Source of the DNA: Gemmatimonadota bacterium
GTDB lineage: Bacteria; Gemmatimonadota; Gemmatimonadetes; Longimicrobiales; Gaopeijiaceae
DNA: 36,814 bases
Direction: 5' to 3'
Assembly: GCA_007121775.1 (NCBI GenBank)
Contig: SKJY01000095.1
Span: 1 to 36,814 of the forward strand
Both the position numbers and the translations under genes were made by a program. The stretch's first letter is position 1. Each line of letters opens with the position of its first letter. Positions 1 through 8,228 of this stretch are shown piece by piece. The notes below the pieces were generated by a model, which was not told where the DNA came from, made no database searches, and saw nothing but the letters and a program-made list of their open reading frames with translations.

Positions 1-150
1 AACGCTCATGAGCAGTTGCACCGCCCGCGCCGTGGTCGGGGGCAGTTGGATGGCCGGCAGCCCCCTGGCCTCCATGACCTCACGAATCCGCTTCAGGTGC
101 GGATCCTCCTCCGCGAACAGCTTGGACACGAAGCCCTCAGTGGGTCCCAT
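1..150 (-). CDS. O-methyltransferase-like protein, N-terminal fragment (runs off window)
   Basis: Minus-strand translation from 150: MGPTEGFVSKLFAEEDPHLKRIREVMEARGLPAIQLPPTTARAVQLLMSV; resembles the N-terminus of family 3 O-methyltransferases. Truncated by the window edge. Confidence 0.5.
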   Translation of the reverse strand, partial: MGPTEGFVSKLFAEEDPHLKRIREVMEARGLPAIQLPPTTARAVQLLMSV

Positions 151-164
151 CTCGGAGGTTCGGC

Positions 165-1358
165 TCACTCCCGCTCCTCCGACAGCCGCCGCAGCGCCTC
201 GGTCAGGAGGTCGTCGGAGGTGGCATAGCTCAGGCGAACGTAGCGGTCGTCTCCAAAGGCGGCGCCGGGGACCAGAGCAACCCCGGTGGTCTCCAGGACC
301 CGGGAACACCACGCTTGGGAGTCGGAGACCTCCTTGGAGTATTCGCCATCAACCCGGAAGAAGAGGTAGAAGGCCCCCTCCGGCTCCACCAGCGTCAGCC
401 CCGGGAGACGCCGGCTGAATCCCTCCACCATGAGGTTCCGGCGCCGGAGGAAGGCCGTCACCATGTTCCCGATACTCTCCTGCGCCCGGACCGGATCGCT
501 CAGAGCCCGAAGCGCGGCGTACTGGGAGGGGGTGGCGGCGTTGGAGGTGGTGTGGCTCTGGAAGGCGGCCAGCTTCCTGGCCACCTCGGGCTCGGTCACC
601 GAATACCCGATCCGCCACCCGGTCATGGCAAAGCACTTGGAGGCGCCGTCAACGAGGACGTAGGGTCCGAGTGTGGAAGGCGGCAGATCCGAGAGGCTGG
701 GTGCATCCTCCCCAGCGCCGGTGAAGACGATGCGACGGTAGATCTCATCCGAGAGGATCCAGACCCCCCGATCCCGAGCCCACTCCGCCACAGCCTCAAG
801 CTCCTTCAGGGTATAGACCGTCCCTGTAGGGTTGGAGGGGGAACAGATGATGAGCCCTCGGGTGGAGGGCCCGGCAGCCGCCTCCAGATCCTCGGGCCGG
901 AGCTTGAATCCGTTCTCCTCCGGTCCCCGAACAGGGACCGGGTCGGCCCCACACAGCCCCACCATCTGGGGGTAGCTGGTCCAGTAGGGGCTGGCGATCA
1001 GGACTTGGTCTCCGGGCCCGAAGAGGGCGAAGCAAGCGTTCCAGAGGGCCTGCTTCGCTCCGGCGGTCACCACTACGCTGTCCGGAGAGATGGACCATCC
1101 CGCCCGGGAGCGCCTGGAAAGGTCGCTGGCCACCGCCTGCCGCAACTCCGGAAGCCCGGGCGCCGGGGTGTAGCGGGTGCGTCCGGTGCGTACCGCCTCC
1201 AGACCTCCCTCGGCGATCCAGGATGGCGTGGGAAAATCCGGCTCGCCCGCACTCAGATCGATGACGTCCCGTCCCTGGGCCCGGAGTTGCTTGGCCAGGG
1301 CGCTGACCGCCATGGTGGCCGACGGCTGGAGCGAAGCGATGTTGGAGCTGAATTCCAT
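165..1358 (-). CDS. Pyridoxal-phosphate-dependent class I/II aminotransferase (aspartate aminotransferase-like)
   Basis: Full-length 397 aa ORF with PLP lysine context DGASKCFAMTGWRIGY and SPSNPTGTVY motif. Confidence 0.93.
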   Translation of the reverse strand: MEFSSNIASLQPSATMAVSALAKQLRAQGRDVIDLSAGEPDFPTPSWIAEGGLEAVRTGRTRYTPAPGLPELRQAVASDLSRRSRAGWSISPDSVVVTAGAKQALWNACFALFGPGDQVLIASPYWTSYPQMVGLCGADPVPVRGPEENGFKLRPEDLEAAAGPSTRGLIICSPSNPTGTVYTLKELEAVAEWARDRGVWILSDEIYRRIVFTGAGEDAPSLSDLPPSTLGPYVLVDGASKCFAMTGWRIGYSVTEPEVARKLAAFQSHTTSNAATPSQYAALRALSDPVRAQESIGNMVTAFLRRRNLMVEGFSRRLPGLTLVEPEGAFYLFFRVDGEYSKEVSDSQAWCSRVLETTGVALVPGAAFGDDRYVRLSYATSDDLLTEALRRLSEERE

Positions 1359-1646
1359 GGGACGTCCCGTGGGAAGAGCCGGAGGGAAGGCGGAGCGTGC
1401 ATTGCCGGGGCCGCCCCGGCAATGGTCCGCCGTAGAGCCCGGAATATCTCAGCTTCCAGGCGGGGAGCAAGGGCAGGGGCCGATTCATGGGAGGTTGATC
1501 CACCCCCCCCGTTCCGGCGACATTGCATCCCCGGAGGCTGTCTTCCCGGAGGCCAGGCTCCTGAAGACCCGGATACCGCCGGAGAGACCCGACGGCTCCG
1601 AATGATATGAAACCCAGGTCATGGACGGGATCGCACCGCCGCCGCG

Positions 1647-2312
1647 GTGATCCCCGGTGTCGCGTTGAGCTCAGAGCCGCTTCTCTTCTTCTTCGATTTC
1701 GTGGACCCCGGGTCTTACCTGGTTCACGAACTCCTTCGTCGCGAAGCCGACCAGGGAGACCGACGCCACTCCGCCATCGTCTATCACCCGCTGGAACTCC
1801 GCCCTCCCCCGGCACCACTCCAGAACCCAGGCGCCCCGGAGTGGATGTCCATGACCCGGGGATTGGCGGAGACGGCGCGGGAGCTCTCCCTCCCCTTCCA
1901 GCAACCGGGCTTCATCCCATGGAGCCGGAAGGCTCACGAGTTGGCCCTTCACGGCCGGGAGGTGATGGCCCCATCCGGCCAGGGTGCCCTCCCTCTATAT
2001 CACCGACTCTTCCGCGCCCACTTTGAAGAGGGCCGGGACCTGGGAAGGGTCGATGTTCTGGTGAAGCTCGCTGAACAGGAAGGACTCGACGCGAGCGAAG
2101 TCCATGCCGTCCTGGGGGTGGATCGATTCAGCCCCGAAGTGGATGACCTCCGACGCCACGCCTTGGAGCGGGGCGTGAGGGGGGTCCCCACCCTGATCCG
2201 GAGTGGATCACGCCTGGAGGGCTTCCCTGGCGTCGCCGCCGTGCGTCGGTTCCTAGCATCCGTGGCGCCGGAAGCCCACCGGGATCCGCCATCCCATGGG
2301 AACACCACATGA
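1647..2312 (+). CDS. DsbA/GST-kappa-like thioredoxin-fold protein (2-hydroxychromene-2-carboxylate isomerase-like)
   Basis: FFFDFVDPGSYLVHELLRR N-terminus and C-terminal ARGVxGVPT-like motif (ERGVRGVPTLIRSG); GTG start. Confidence 0.72.
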   Translation: MIPGVALSSEPLLFFFDFVDPGSYLVHELLRREADQGDRRHSAIVYHPLELRPPPAPLQNPGAPEWMSMTRGLAETARELSLPFQQPGFIPWSRKAHELALHGREVMAPSGQGALPLYHRLFRAHFEEGRDLGRVDVLVKLAEQEGLDASEVHAVLGVDRFSPEVDDLRRHALERGVRGVPTLIRSGSRLEGFPGVAAVRRFLASVAPEAHRDPPSHGNTT

Positions 2313-2359
2313 GCGTATCGGGCCTTGCAGGCCCCAGACCACCAAGGAGATCGAACGTC

Positions 2360-2662
2360 ATGGCAGGCTATGTCCGAAAGACGGCAGCATCCCCGGCCCA
2401 GGTGCTGGAAGCGGCTGAGGGCTTTCTCCCCGAGCGACTCGGTCTGAACCGGACCAAGGGGTCCGGCCACGGGGCCACCTATTCCGGCACGGAGGGAACC
2501 GTATCCCTCCACGCCCACCGGCACGCATTGTACACCGAGGTGGTGGCCGAGACCGATCAACTGCGGACCTCTCGTATGGATTACGAGATCCAGATCTTCC
2601 TGAACCGGCTCCCGTACGAGCCTGAGGACCGGGGCGGCCGTGGCTCCGGAGACCCCTCCTGA
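2360..2662 (+). CDS. Hypothetical protein (100 aa)
   Basis: ATG at 2360 preceded by aaggaga; short ORF between two co-oriented genes. No family recognised. Confidence 0.6.
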   Translation: MAGYVRKTAASPAQVLEAAEGFLPERLGLNRTKGSGHGATYSGTEGTVSLHAHRHALYTEVVAETDQLRTSRMDYEIQIFLNRLPYEPEDRGGRGSGDPS

Positions 2663-2696
2663 CCGAAGCCCCCACACACTGACGACAGGACTCCGA

Positions 2697-4400
2697 ATGG
2701 ATTCGTTTGACCAGATGGGCCTTGCCCCCGAACTGCTGGAAGCCCTCACCGCCGAAGGTATCGAGGTGCCCTCGGGGCTGCAGGCCGATGCCATCCCCGT
2801 TCTAGTACGAGGCAACCCCGCGGTTCTGCGGGCCGGCCCGGGGGCAGGTGCCGCCGTTGCCTACGGCGCCGCACTCCTGAGCCGCCTGGAACCTGGCGGA
2901 GGACGGCCTTCCGGCGTGGTCCTCACCGGCACCCCTGAATCCGCCACGGGCCTGGCTCGCTCCCTGGGGAGACTCGGGATGGTCACCGGACACCGGTGCG
3001 CCGCACTCTCCACCGGTTGGGCGCTTCCTGGCCACGCCGACATCCTGGTGGCGACACCCGGGACCCTGGCCTCCGCCGTCCGGGCCGCCGAGGTGAAGCT
3101 CGATGGACTCCAGGCTCTGGTACTGGACGGTGCCGCCTTCCTTCTGGAGGGGGAGGGATCCCAGGACATTAGCCTCATACTGGACGCAGCCGAGTCCGAT
3201 GACTGGCAGGGGATCGTGGTGGCAGACCCCATCACCTCCGAGGTCCGTGAATGGGTCGATGCCCACATGCGCCGAGCCGTCTTCCTCCCGTCGGAGGCGG
3301 CGGGAGAGGACCTGGCGGAGGCTCCGGTGGAACGGGGCGAGATTCTTCTCCACGTGGTGGAACGTCCTGACATTCTCCGGGACCCCATGACCCTGGTGGA
3401 ACAACTCCTGGATGAGGAGATCCACCACGTCCTCCTCTTCTGTCGATCAGAAGACCGAGCGGCCGATGTGGGGGATATGCTGACCCTCCACGGGTTCGTG
3501 GCCGGAATGCCGGGAGACCCCGATACGCCGGTCTGGCTGGGTCTGGATGCCCTTGCCGACCGGAAGCGGGCAACGGACTCGGGGATTGATCCGGAGCAGG
3601 TGGCAACCGTTTCCCTGGACCTCCCTCTGGACACCGACACCCTGGACCGGCGTCACGGTGGACGTCCAGGACGTGCCGTTTGCGTCGCTGAAGGCCGGGA
3701 ACTCCCCCATCTCAGGCGCCTTGCCCGGGAAGCCGGATATCGTCTCGAGCCGCTCCCGGCGGCAGATTCCTCCCGCGACGCCGCGGTGCAGGCTTTCCGG
3801 GATCGGATCCGGCAAGCGCTGGAGACCCGGGATCTGGCCGCGTACACCACGCTGCTGGAGCCACTCCTGGACGAGTGGTCGGGTGTCGAAGTCGCGGCGG
3901 CCCTTGCCGCCCTCCTCCGGGATCGCGGCGTCACAGCGGTCGCCGCCACCTCCGGCGCGCCCCAGGCCCAGCGGGACGAGGGTGTTCCGGCCTCTGCCAC
4001 TCCCGTCGCCAGGCCCCCGGCCTGGACCCGGCTCTTCCTCAGCGTGGGCAGTCGGGATGGCGTCGGTCCTGGAGATCTTCTGGGAGCCATTACCGGGGAG
4101 GCCGGTCTCAAGGGCGACCAGGTAGGCCGCATCGACGTCCGTGACACCTTCGCACGGGTCGAGGTTCAGGACACTGTGGCGGGTAAGGTGATCCAAGCCC
4201 TGAACGGCACCTCCATTCGGGGACGGAGCGTGCGGGTCGACTTCGACCGGGGGACCAGCGGTTCCAGGGAGCGGGGCGGACCGGGATCGCGGGGTCGGGG
4301 ACCCGGAGGGCCGCGGGAACGAGGCCCCAGCGGGCCCCGCGACCGGGGCGGAAGCGGCAACCCGGGAAGACGTGGTCCCACTCGGGGTCCGGAGAGGTGA
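2697..4400 (+). CDS. DEAD-box helicase-like protein with DbpA RNA-binding domain and Arg/Gly-rich tail; ATPase motifs degenerate
   Basis: Q-motif LQADAIP, TPG motif, RecA2 VLLFCRSEDRAADVGDML, C-terminal DbpA-like WTRLFLSVGSRDGVGPGDLLGAITGEAGLKGDQVGRIDV, RGG-type tail. Walker A is GPGAGAAVAYG and motif II is VLDGAAF. Confidence 0.85.
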   Translation: MDSFDQMGLAPELLEALTAEGIEVPSGLQADAIPVLVRGNPAVLRAGPGAGAAVAYGAALLSRLEPGGGRPSGVVLTGTPESATGLARSLGRLGMVTGHRCAALSTGWALPGHADILVATPGTLASAVRAAEVKLDGLQALVLDGAAFLLEGEGSQDISLILDAAESDDWQGIVVADPITSEVREWVDAHMRRAVFLPSEAAGEDLAEAPVERGEILLHVVERPDILRDPMTLVEQLLDEEIHHVLLFCRSEDRAADVGDMLTLHGFVAGMPGDPDTPVWLGLDALADRKRATDSGIDPEQVATVSLDLPLDTDTLDRRHGGRPGRAVCVAEGRELPHLRRLAREAGYRLEPLPAADSSRDAAVQAFRDRIRQALETRDLAAYTTLLEPLLDEWSGVEVAAALAALLRDRGVTAVAATSGAPQAQRDEGVPASATPVARPPAWTRLFLSVGSRDGVGPGDLLGAITGEAGLKGDQVGRIDVRDTFARVEVQDTVAGKVIQALNGTSIRGRSVRVDFDRGTSGSRERGGPGSRGRGPGGPRERGPSGPRDRGGSGNPGRRGPTRGPER

Positions 4401-4475
4401 GCCTCGGCCCGGTGGGACGGGGGTGCTGACCCGGTCGGGGGCAGGGTGCTCCCTGCTCCACCTGCCTCACACGAA

Positions 4476-4513
4476 GAAGGGGCCGCATCCCCTGCGCGGG
4501 ATGCGGCCCCTTC
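4476..4513 (-). terminator. Intrinsic-type hairpin downstream of HU gene
   Basis: Perfect 16-bp stem gaaggggccgcatccc / gggatgcggccccttc with 6-nt loop, in the convergent gap between the helicase-like gene and HU; on the minus strand it is followed by ttcgtgt. Confidence 0.75.
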
Positions 4514-4566
4514 GACTGCGATGGGAGCCTGGTGGAGCCAGGCTCCAACGAGGGGAGAGCCCCGTA

Positions 4567-4851
4567 TTACTTCACCGCGTCCTTCAGCCCCTTGCCGTCC
4601 CGGAAGCCAGGCGTCTTGGTGGCGGCGATCTCAATGGTCTCACCAGTGCGGGGATTCCGACCGGTGCGAGCCTTCCGCTCCTTGGTCTCGAAGGTCCCGA
4701 ATCCGGTGATCTGTACCCGCTTCCCCGCCCCCAGGGCTCCCGCGATGATGCCCTTGTCGGTGTCGAAGAGCGCGTCGATCGCCTCTCCGGCCTGGGCCTT
4801 GGTGATGCCCGTGTGTTCGGACAGGGCGTCCACGAGCTCGGACTTGTTCAT
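4567..4851 (-). CDS. HU family DNA-binding protein
   Basis: MNKSELVDALSEHTGITKAQAGEAIDALFD...VQITGFGTFETKERKARTGRNPRTGETIEIAATKTPGFRDGKGLKDAVK is a typical HU sequence. Confidence 0.97.
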   Translation of the reverse strand: MNKSELVDALSEHTGITKAQAGEAIDALFDTDKGIIAGALGAGKRVQITGFGTFETKERKARTGRNPRTGETIEIAATKTPGFRDGKGLKDAVK

Positions 4852-5128
4852 GAGCTTCTCTCCTCGGTTGATTACAGTTCAGGGGCCGCCCAATCTGGAC
4901 GGATCCGAATGCTGCCGAATATTCGGAATCTGAAGACACCGAAAGCGCCACGCATTCGGCGCGGTGTCCATCCTCTTCGAACCGGGCGGTCCCATTGGCC
5001 CGGCAGAGGCTGGAAGAAGGCTAAAGGCGCCCGACGAGGCCGTCAAGAGAGATCCATGGCCGGGATATCGCCTGAATCCTCGCTTTGAGGGAATTCCCGG
5101 TGTAAGGAGAAGATGGCAAGGAGTCGGC

Positions 5129-5335
5129 TCAGAGGGGATCTCCTTCCAGCGCCCCCCGGAGCCGCATCACCGCCCACCCGAGTCCCATGACCAGGGCCGC
5201 CGGAATCGCCAGTACGAAGGCCAGGATGATCAGAACGAAGATGGGAACGAGGATCGGTGCCAGAAGGCTGCCCACCACATTCAGGGCGACCAGGACAAGG
5301 ATCCCCACCAGCAGGAACTTGAGGAGAGTGAGCAT
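5129..5335 (-). CDS. Small hydrophobic membrane protein (68 aa)
   Basis: MLTLLKFLLVGILVLVALNVVGSLLAPILVPIFVLIILAFVLAIPAALVMGLGWAVMRLRG, strongly hydrophobic; aaaggag upstream of ATG. Confidence 0.7.
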   Translation of the reverse strand: MLTLLKFLLVGILVLVALNVVGSLLAPILVPIFVLIILAFVLAIPAALVMGLGWAVMRLRGALEGDPL

Positions 5336-5437
5336 GGCGGGTACTCCTTTCAATGCGGGGTTTCGGTTCAGGGGTCGCGGGATCGCTGTCTCCCGCTCCC
5401 TCCTCCCTACGAGGGCCTTCCGTCCATGGTTTCAGAC

Positions 5438-5665
5438 ATGAGCCGGCTACGGATCTTCTCCAGGGAGGAGCTAGCGGAGCTTCGGAGCCTGCTGGCAGGG
5501 GGCGATCTTCTCCGCTGTCCTCGCTGCGGAGTAATCCTGGAGTCGAAACCTGTCCCCCGGCCGCCCGGCGTTGCCTATGTGCGGCGACGCCAATGGTACC
5601 TCTGCCCGTCCTGCGGCCGGAGCGCTGTCCTGGATCTTCCCCGTCCACACCCGCCCGTGATCTAA
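5438..5665 (+). CDS. Small zinc-ribbon-like protein (75 aa)
   Basis: Two CPxCG knuckles: LRCPRCGVILES...YLCPSCGRSAV. Confidence 0.7.
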   Translation: MSRLRIFSREELAELRSLLAGGDLLRCPRCGVILESKPVPRPPGVAYVRRRQWYLCPSCGRSAVLDLPRPHPPVI

Positions 5666-5762
5666 GGGGCGTACCTGCCGCTGAAGGGTTATCTTCCGCC
5701 GGTGGCTTCCACCGGCTTCCCGCCGGAGGCCCCGTAACCCCCAACCATCATTCCACTCCGGT

Positions 5763-6233
5763 ATGCCTCGACCCCGAGCCCAGGCCCCACCCTGCCACAT
5801 CGGCTGGCGAGAGTGGATCACCCTGAGCGCCGCCCCTTCGGTCCCCATCAAGGCAAAGATCGACACCGGGGCGCGCACCTCTGCGCTCCACGCCACGGGG
5901 ATCCGGTACGCCGCAGACGGACTCCTCCGGTTCATCATTCACCCCCACCAGCGGCGGGGCGGGGATGAGACGGAGTTGGTGGCGCCTCTGGTGGATCATC
6001 GTCAGGTACGGAGTTCCAGCGGGGCTGTAGAGCCCCGCCCCACTGTTCGGCTTGAGGTGGAGCTGGGACCACACCGCTGGCCGGTGGAGATCACGCTGAC
6101 ACGCCGAGACAGCATGGGCTTCCGGATGCTTCTTGGGCGCACAGCGCTTCGGGGGCGCTTCCTGGTAGATCCCGCTGCCTCCTTCCTTCTGGGATCCCCC
6201 TCCTCACCTACCCGCAACGGCCCCCTTGAATGA
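5763..6233 (+). CDS. RimB-like retropepsin-fold 'ATP-dependent zinc protease' family protein
   Basis: [16 protein letters not shown] motif, [17 protein letters not shown]-terminal motif, directly upstream of rimK. Confidence 0.88.
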   Translation: MPRPRAQAPPCHIGWREWITLSAAPSVPIKAKIDTGARTSALHATGIRYAADGLLRFIIHPHQRRGGDETELVAPLVDHRQVRSSSGAVEPRPTVRLEVELGPHRWPVEITLTRRDSMGFRMLLGRTALRGRFLVDPAASFLLGSPSSPTRNGPLE

Positions 6234-7225
6234 GAATCGGCATCCTCTCCCGTAAGGCATCCCTCTACTCCACCGCCCGTCTCCTGGAGGCGGCCAGGGA
6301 GCGCGGCCACGACGTTCGGGTGGTGAACTACCTCCGCTGCTACATGGACATCACGGCCCGACGGCCCTCCGTGATCTATCAGGACCTGGTCACCGACCGG
6401 AACGCGCCGGAGGAGGAGCTTCGCTTCGAGGCGGTGATCCCCCGCGTCGGAGCCTCATACACCTACTACGGATCGGCGGTGGTCCGGCAGTTTGAAATGA
6501 TGGGTGTCTTCTCGGTCAATCCCTCCGAGGCCATCCTCCGCTCCCGTGACAAGCTCCACTCCATGCAGATTCTGTCCCGAGCCGGGGTTGGGCTCCCCAC
6601 CTCCACCTTCGCCCACTCCACCCGGCACACCAAAGGAGTGTTGGACCGCGTGGGCGGTCCTCCGGTCATCGTGAAACTCCTGGAGGGCACCCAGGGTGTG
6701 GGAGTGGTCCTGGCTGAGACCCGGAAGGCGGCGGAGTCGGTGATCGCCGCCTTCCGTCAGTTGGACGCCAACATCCTGGTCCAGGAGTTCATCAAGGAAG
6801 CGGGAGGTGAAGACCTCCGGGCACTGGTGATCGGAAATCGAGTGGTCGCCGCCATGATCCGGCACGCGGCCCCCGGTGAATTCCGCTCCAACCTCCACCA
6901 GGGCGGAACCGCCGAGGCGGTGGAGTTGACCCAGGACGAACGGCGGACGGCGGTTCAGGCCGCCCGGGCCATGGGGCTCTCGGTGGCCGGCGTGGACATG
7001 CTGCGCTCCAATCGGGGTCCGGTGGTCCTGGAGGTGAACTCGTCGCCTGGGCTGGAGGGGGTTGAGGGAGCCACAGGGGTGGATGTGGCGGGCCGGATCA
7101 TCGAGTACATCGAACGCAAGGTCCGGAGCCGAGCCCCCTCCACCGATCGACACTCCCCCGGCGCTCAGCCCGGAAACGGGGCCACGGACGAATCCAGCCC
7201 CGGGGGCAAGAAGGCTGATGGGTGA
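6230..7225 (+). CDS. rimK: RimK family alpha-L-glutamate ligase (ATP-grasp)
   Basis: [29 protein letters not shown]..., ATP-grasp motifs [20 protein letters not shown] and [23 protein letters not shown]; start overlaps the preceding stop. Confidence 0.95.
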   Translation: MRIGILSRKASLYSTARLLEAARERGHDVRVVNYLRCYMDITARRPSVIYQDLVTDRNAPEEELRFEAVIPRVGASYTYYGSAVVRQFEMMGVFSVNPSEAILRSRDKLHSMQILSRAGVGLPTSTFAHSTRHTKGVLDRVGGPPVIVKLLEGTQGVGVVLAETRKAAESVIAAFRQLDANILVQEFIKEAGGEDLRALVIGNRVVAAMIRHAAPGEFRSNLHQGGTAEAVELTQDERRTAVQAARAMGLSVAGVDMLRSNRGPVVLEVNSSPGLEGVEGATGVDVAGRIIEYIERKVRSRAPSTDRHSPGAQPGNGATDESSPGGKKADG

Positions 7226-8228
7226 GGCCACGGCTCCGGTGAGGGTGGCCGGTGAAGTCATTCCCCCTGGCCAGCGCTGCCGGATCGAGCTCCCCACGGG
7301 AGTGCTGGCCACGGGCCAGCCCCTCCCGCTCCCCATGGAGGTGCTCCACGGCGTCCGACCCGGGCCGCGTATCTGGATCAGCGCCGCCATCCACGGCGAC
7401 GAGTTGAATGGTGTGGAGATCATTCGGAAGCTCCTGTCCGAACTGAACCCGCAACGCCTTGCCGGCACCATCCTGGCCGTACCCATCGTCAATGTGCAGG
7501 GATTTCTTCTGGAGTCCCGCTATCTCCCGGACCGGCGGGATCTGAACCGGTCCTTCCCCGGGTCCCCGCGGGGGTCCATGGCCTCCCGGCTGGCCCACCT
7601 CTTCATGCACGAGGTGGTTCGGGGTTGCCACCTGGGGATCGACCTCCACACCGGGGCCGACCAGCGCACGAACCTCCCCCAGATCAGAGCCGATCTTTCG
7701 GACCCGGAAACCGGCCGCCTGGCCAGGGCCTTCGGTGCCCCCATCGTGCTCCACGCTACCCTCCGGGACGGGTCCCTGCGGGCAGCGGCCACTGCCCGAG
7801 GGACCAGGGTACTGGTCTTCGAGGGTGGGGAGGCGCGCCGTTTCGATCGGAGTGTGATTGAAGCCGGGGTATCGGGGATCCTCCGGGTACTCCGGGAATT
7901 GGGGATGCGGGCCGGCGGCCCCGCTCCCCGGGAAACCCCTTCCCTCGAATCCAGGAGCACCTCATGGATCCGGGCCGGGCGGGGCGGGCTCCTGCGCCTT
8001 GAAGTGGAGCCGGGAGACCGGGTGGAGAAGGGACGCCGGGTTGGGGTCATCCGGGACGCCTTCGGGGACAAATCCCTGCAGATCCGAACGAACCGGGCCG
8101 GCGTTGTGGTGGGGCTCACCCGCAGTCCCACCGTGAACCGGGGGGATGCCCTGATCCACCTTGCATCGGTGGAGGAGGGGACCGTCCGGCCCGCCGCCCC
8201 CCCCGACCGGGACCGGGACATGGATTAG
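7218..8228 (+). CDS. Succinylglutamate desuccinylase/aspartoacylase (M14-like) family protein
   Basis: [40 protein letters not shown] and C-terminal [22 protein letters not shown] barrel-like domain. Confidence 0.88.
   Translation: MGEATAPVRVAGEVIPPGQRCRIELPTGVLATGQPLPLPMEVLHGVRPGPRIWISAAIHGDELNGVEIIRKLLSELNPQRLAGTILAVPIVNVQGFLLESRYLPDRRDLNRSFPGSPRGSMASRLAHLFMHEVVRGCHLGIDLHTGADQRTNLPQIRADLSDPETGRLARAFGAPIVLHATLRDGSLRAAATARGTRVLVFEGGEARRFDRSVIEAGVSGILRVLRELGMRAGGPAPRETPSLESRSTSWIRAGRGGLLRLEVEPGDRVEKGRRVGVIRDAFGDKSLQIRTNRAGVVVGLTRSPTVNRGDALIHLASVEEGTVRPAAPPDRDRDMD

Noticed and set aside
4915-4926. Palindrome ccgaatattcgg upstream of HU
   Set aside because: 12-bp palindrome could be an operator but is isolated; no second copy or known consensus to support it.
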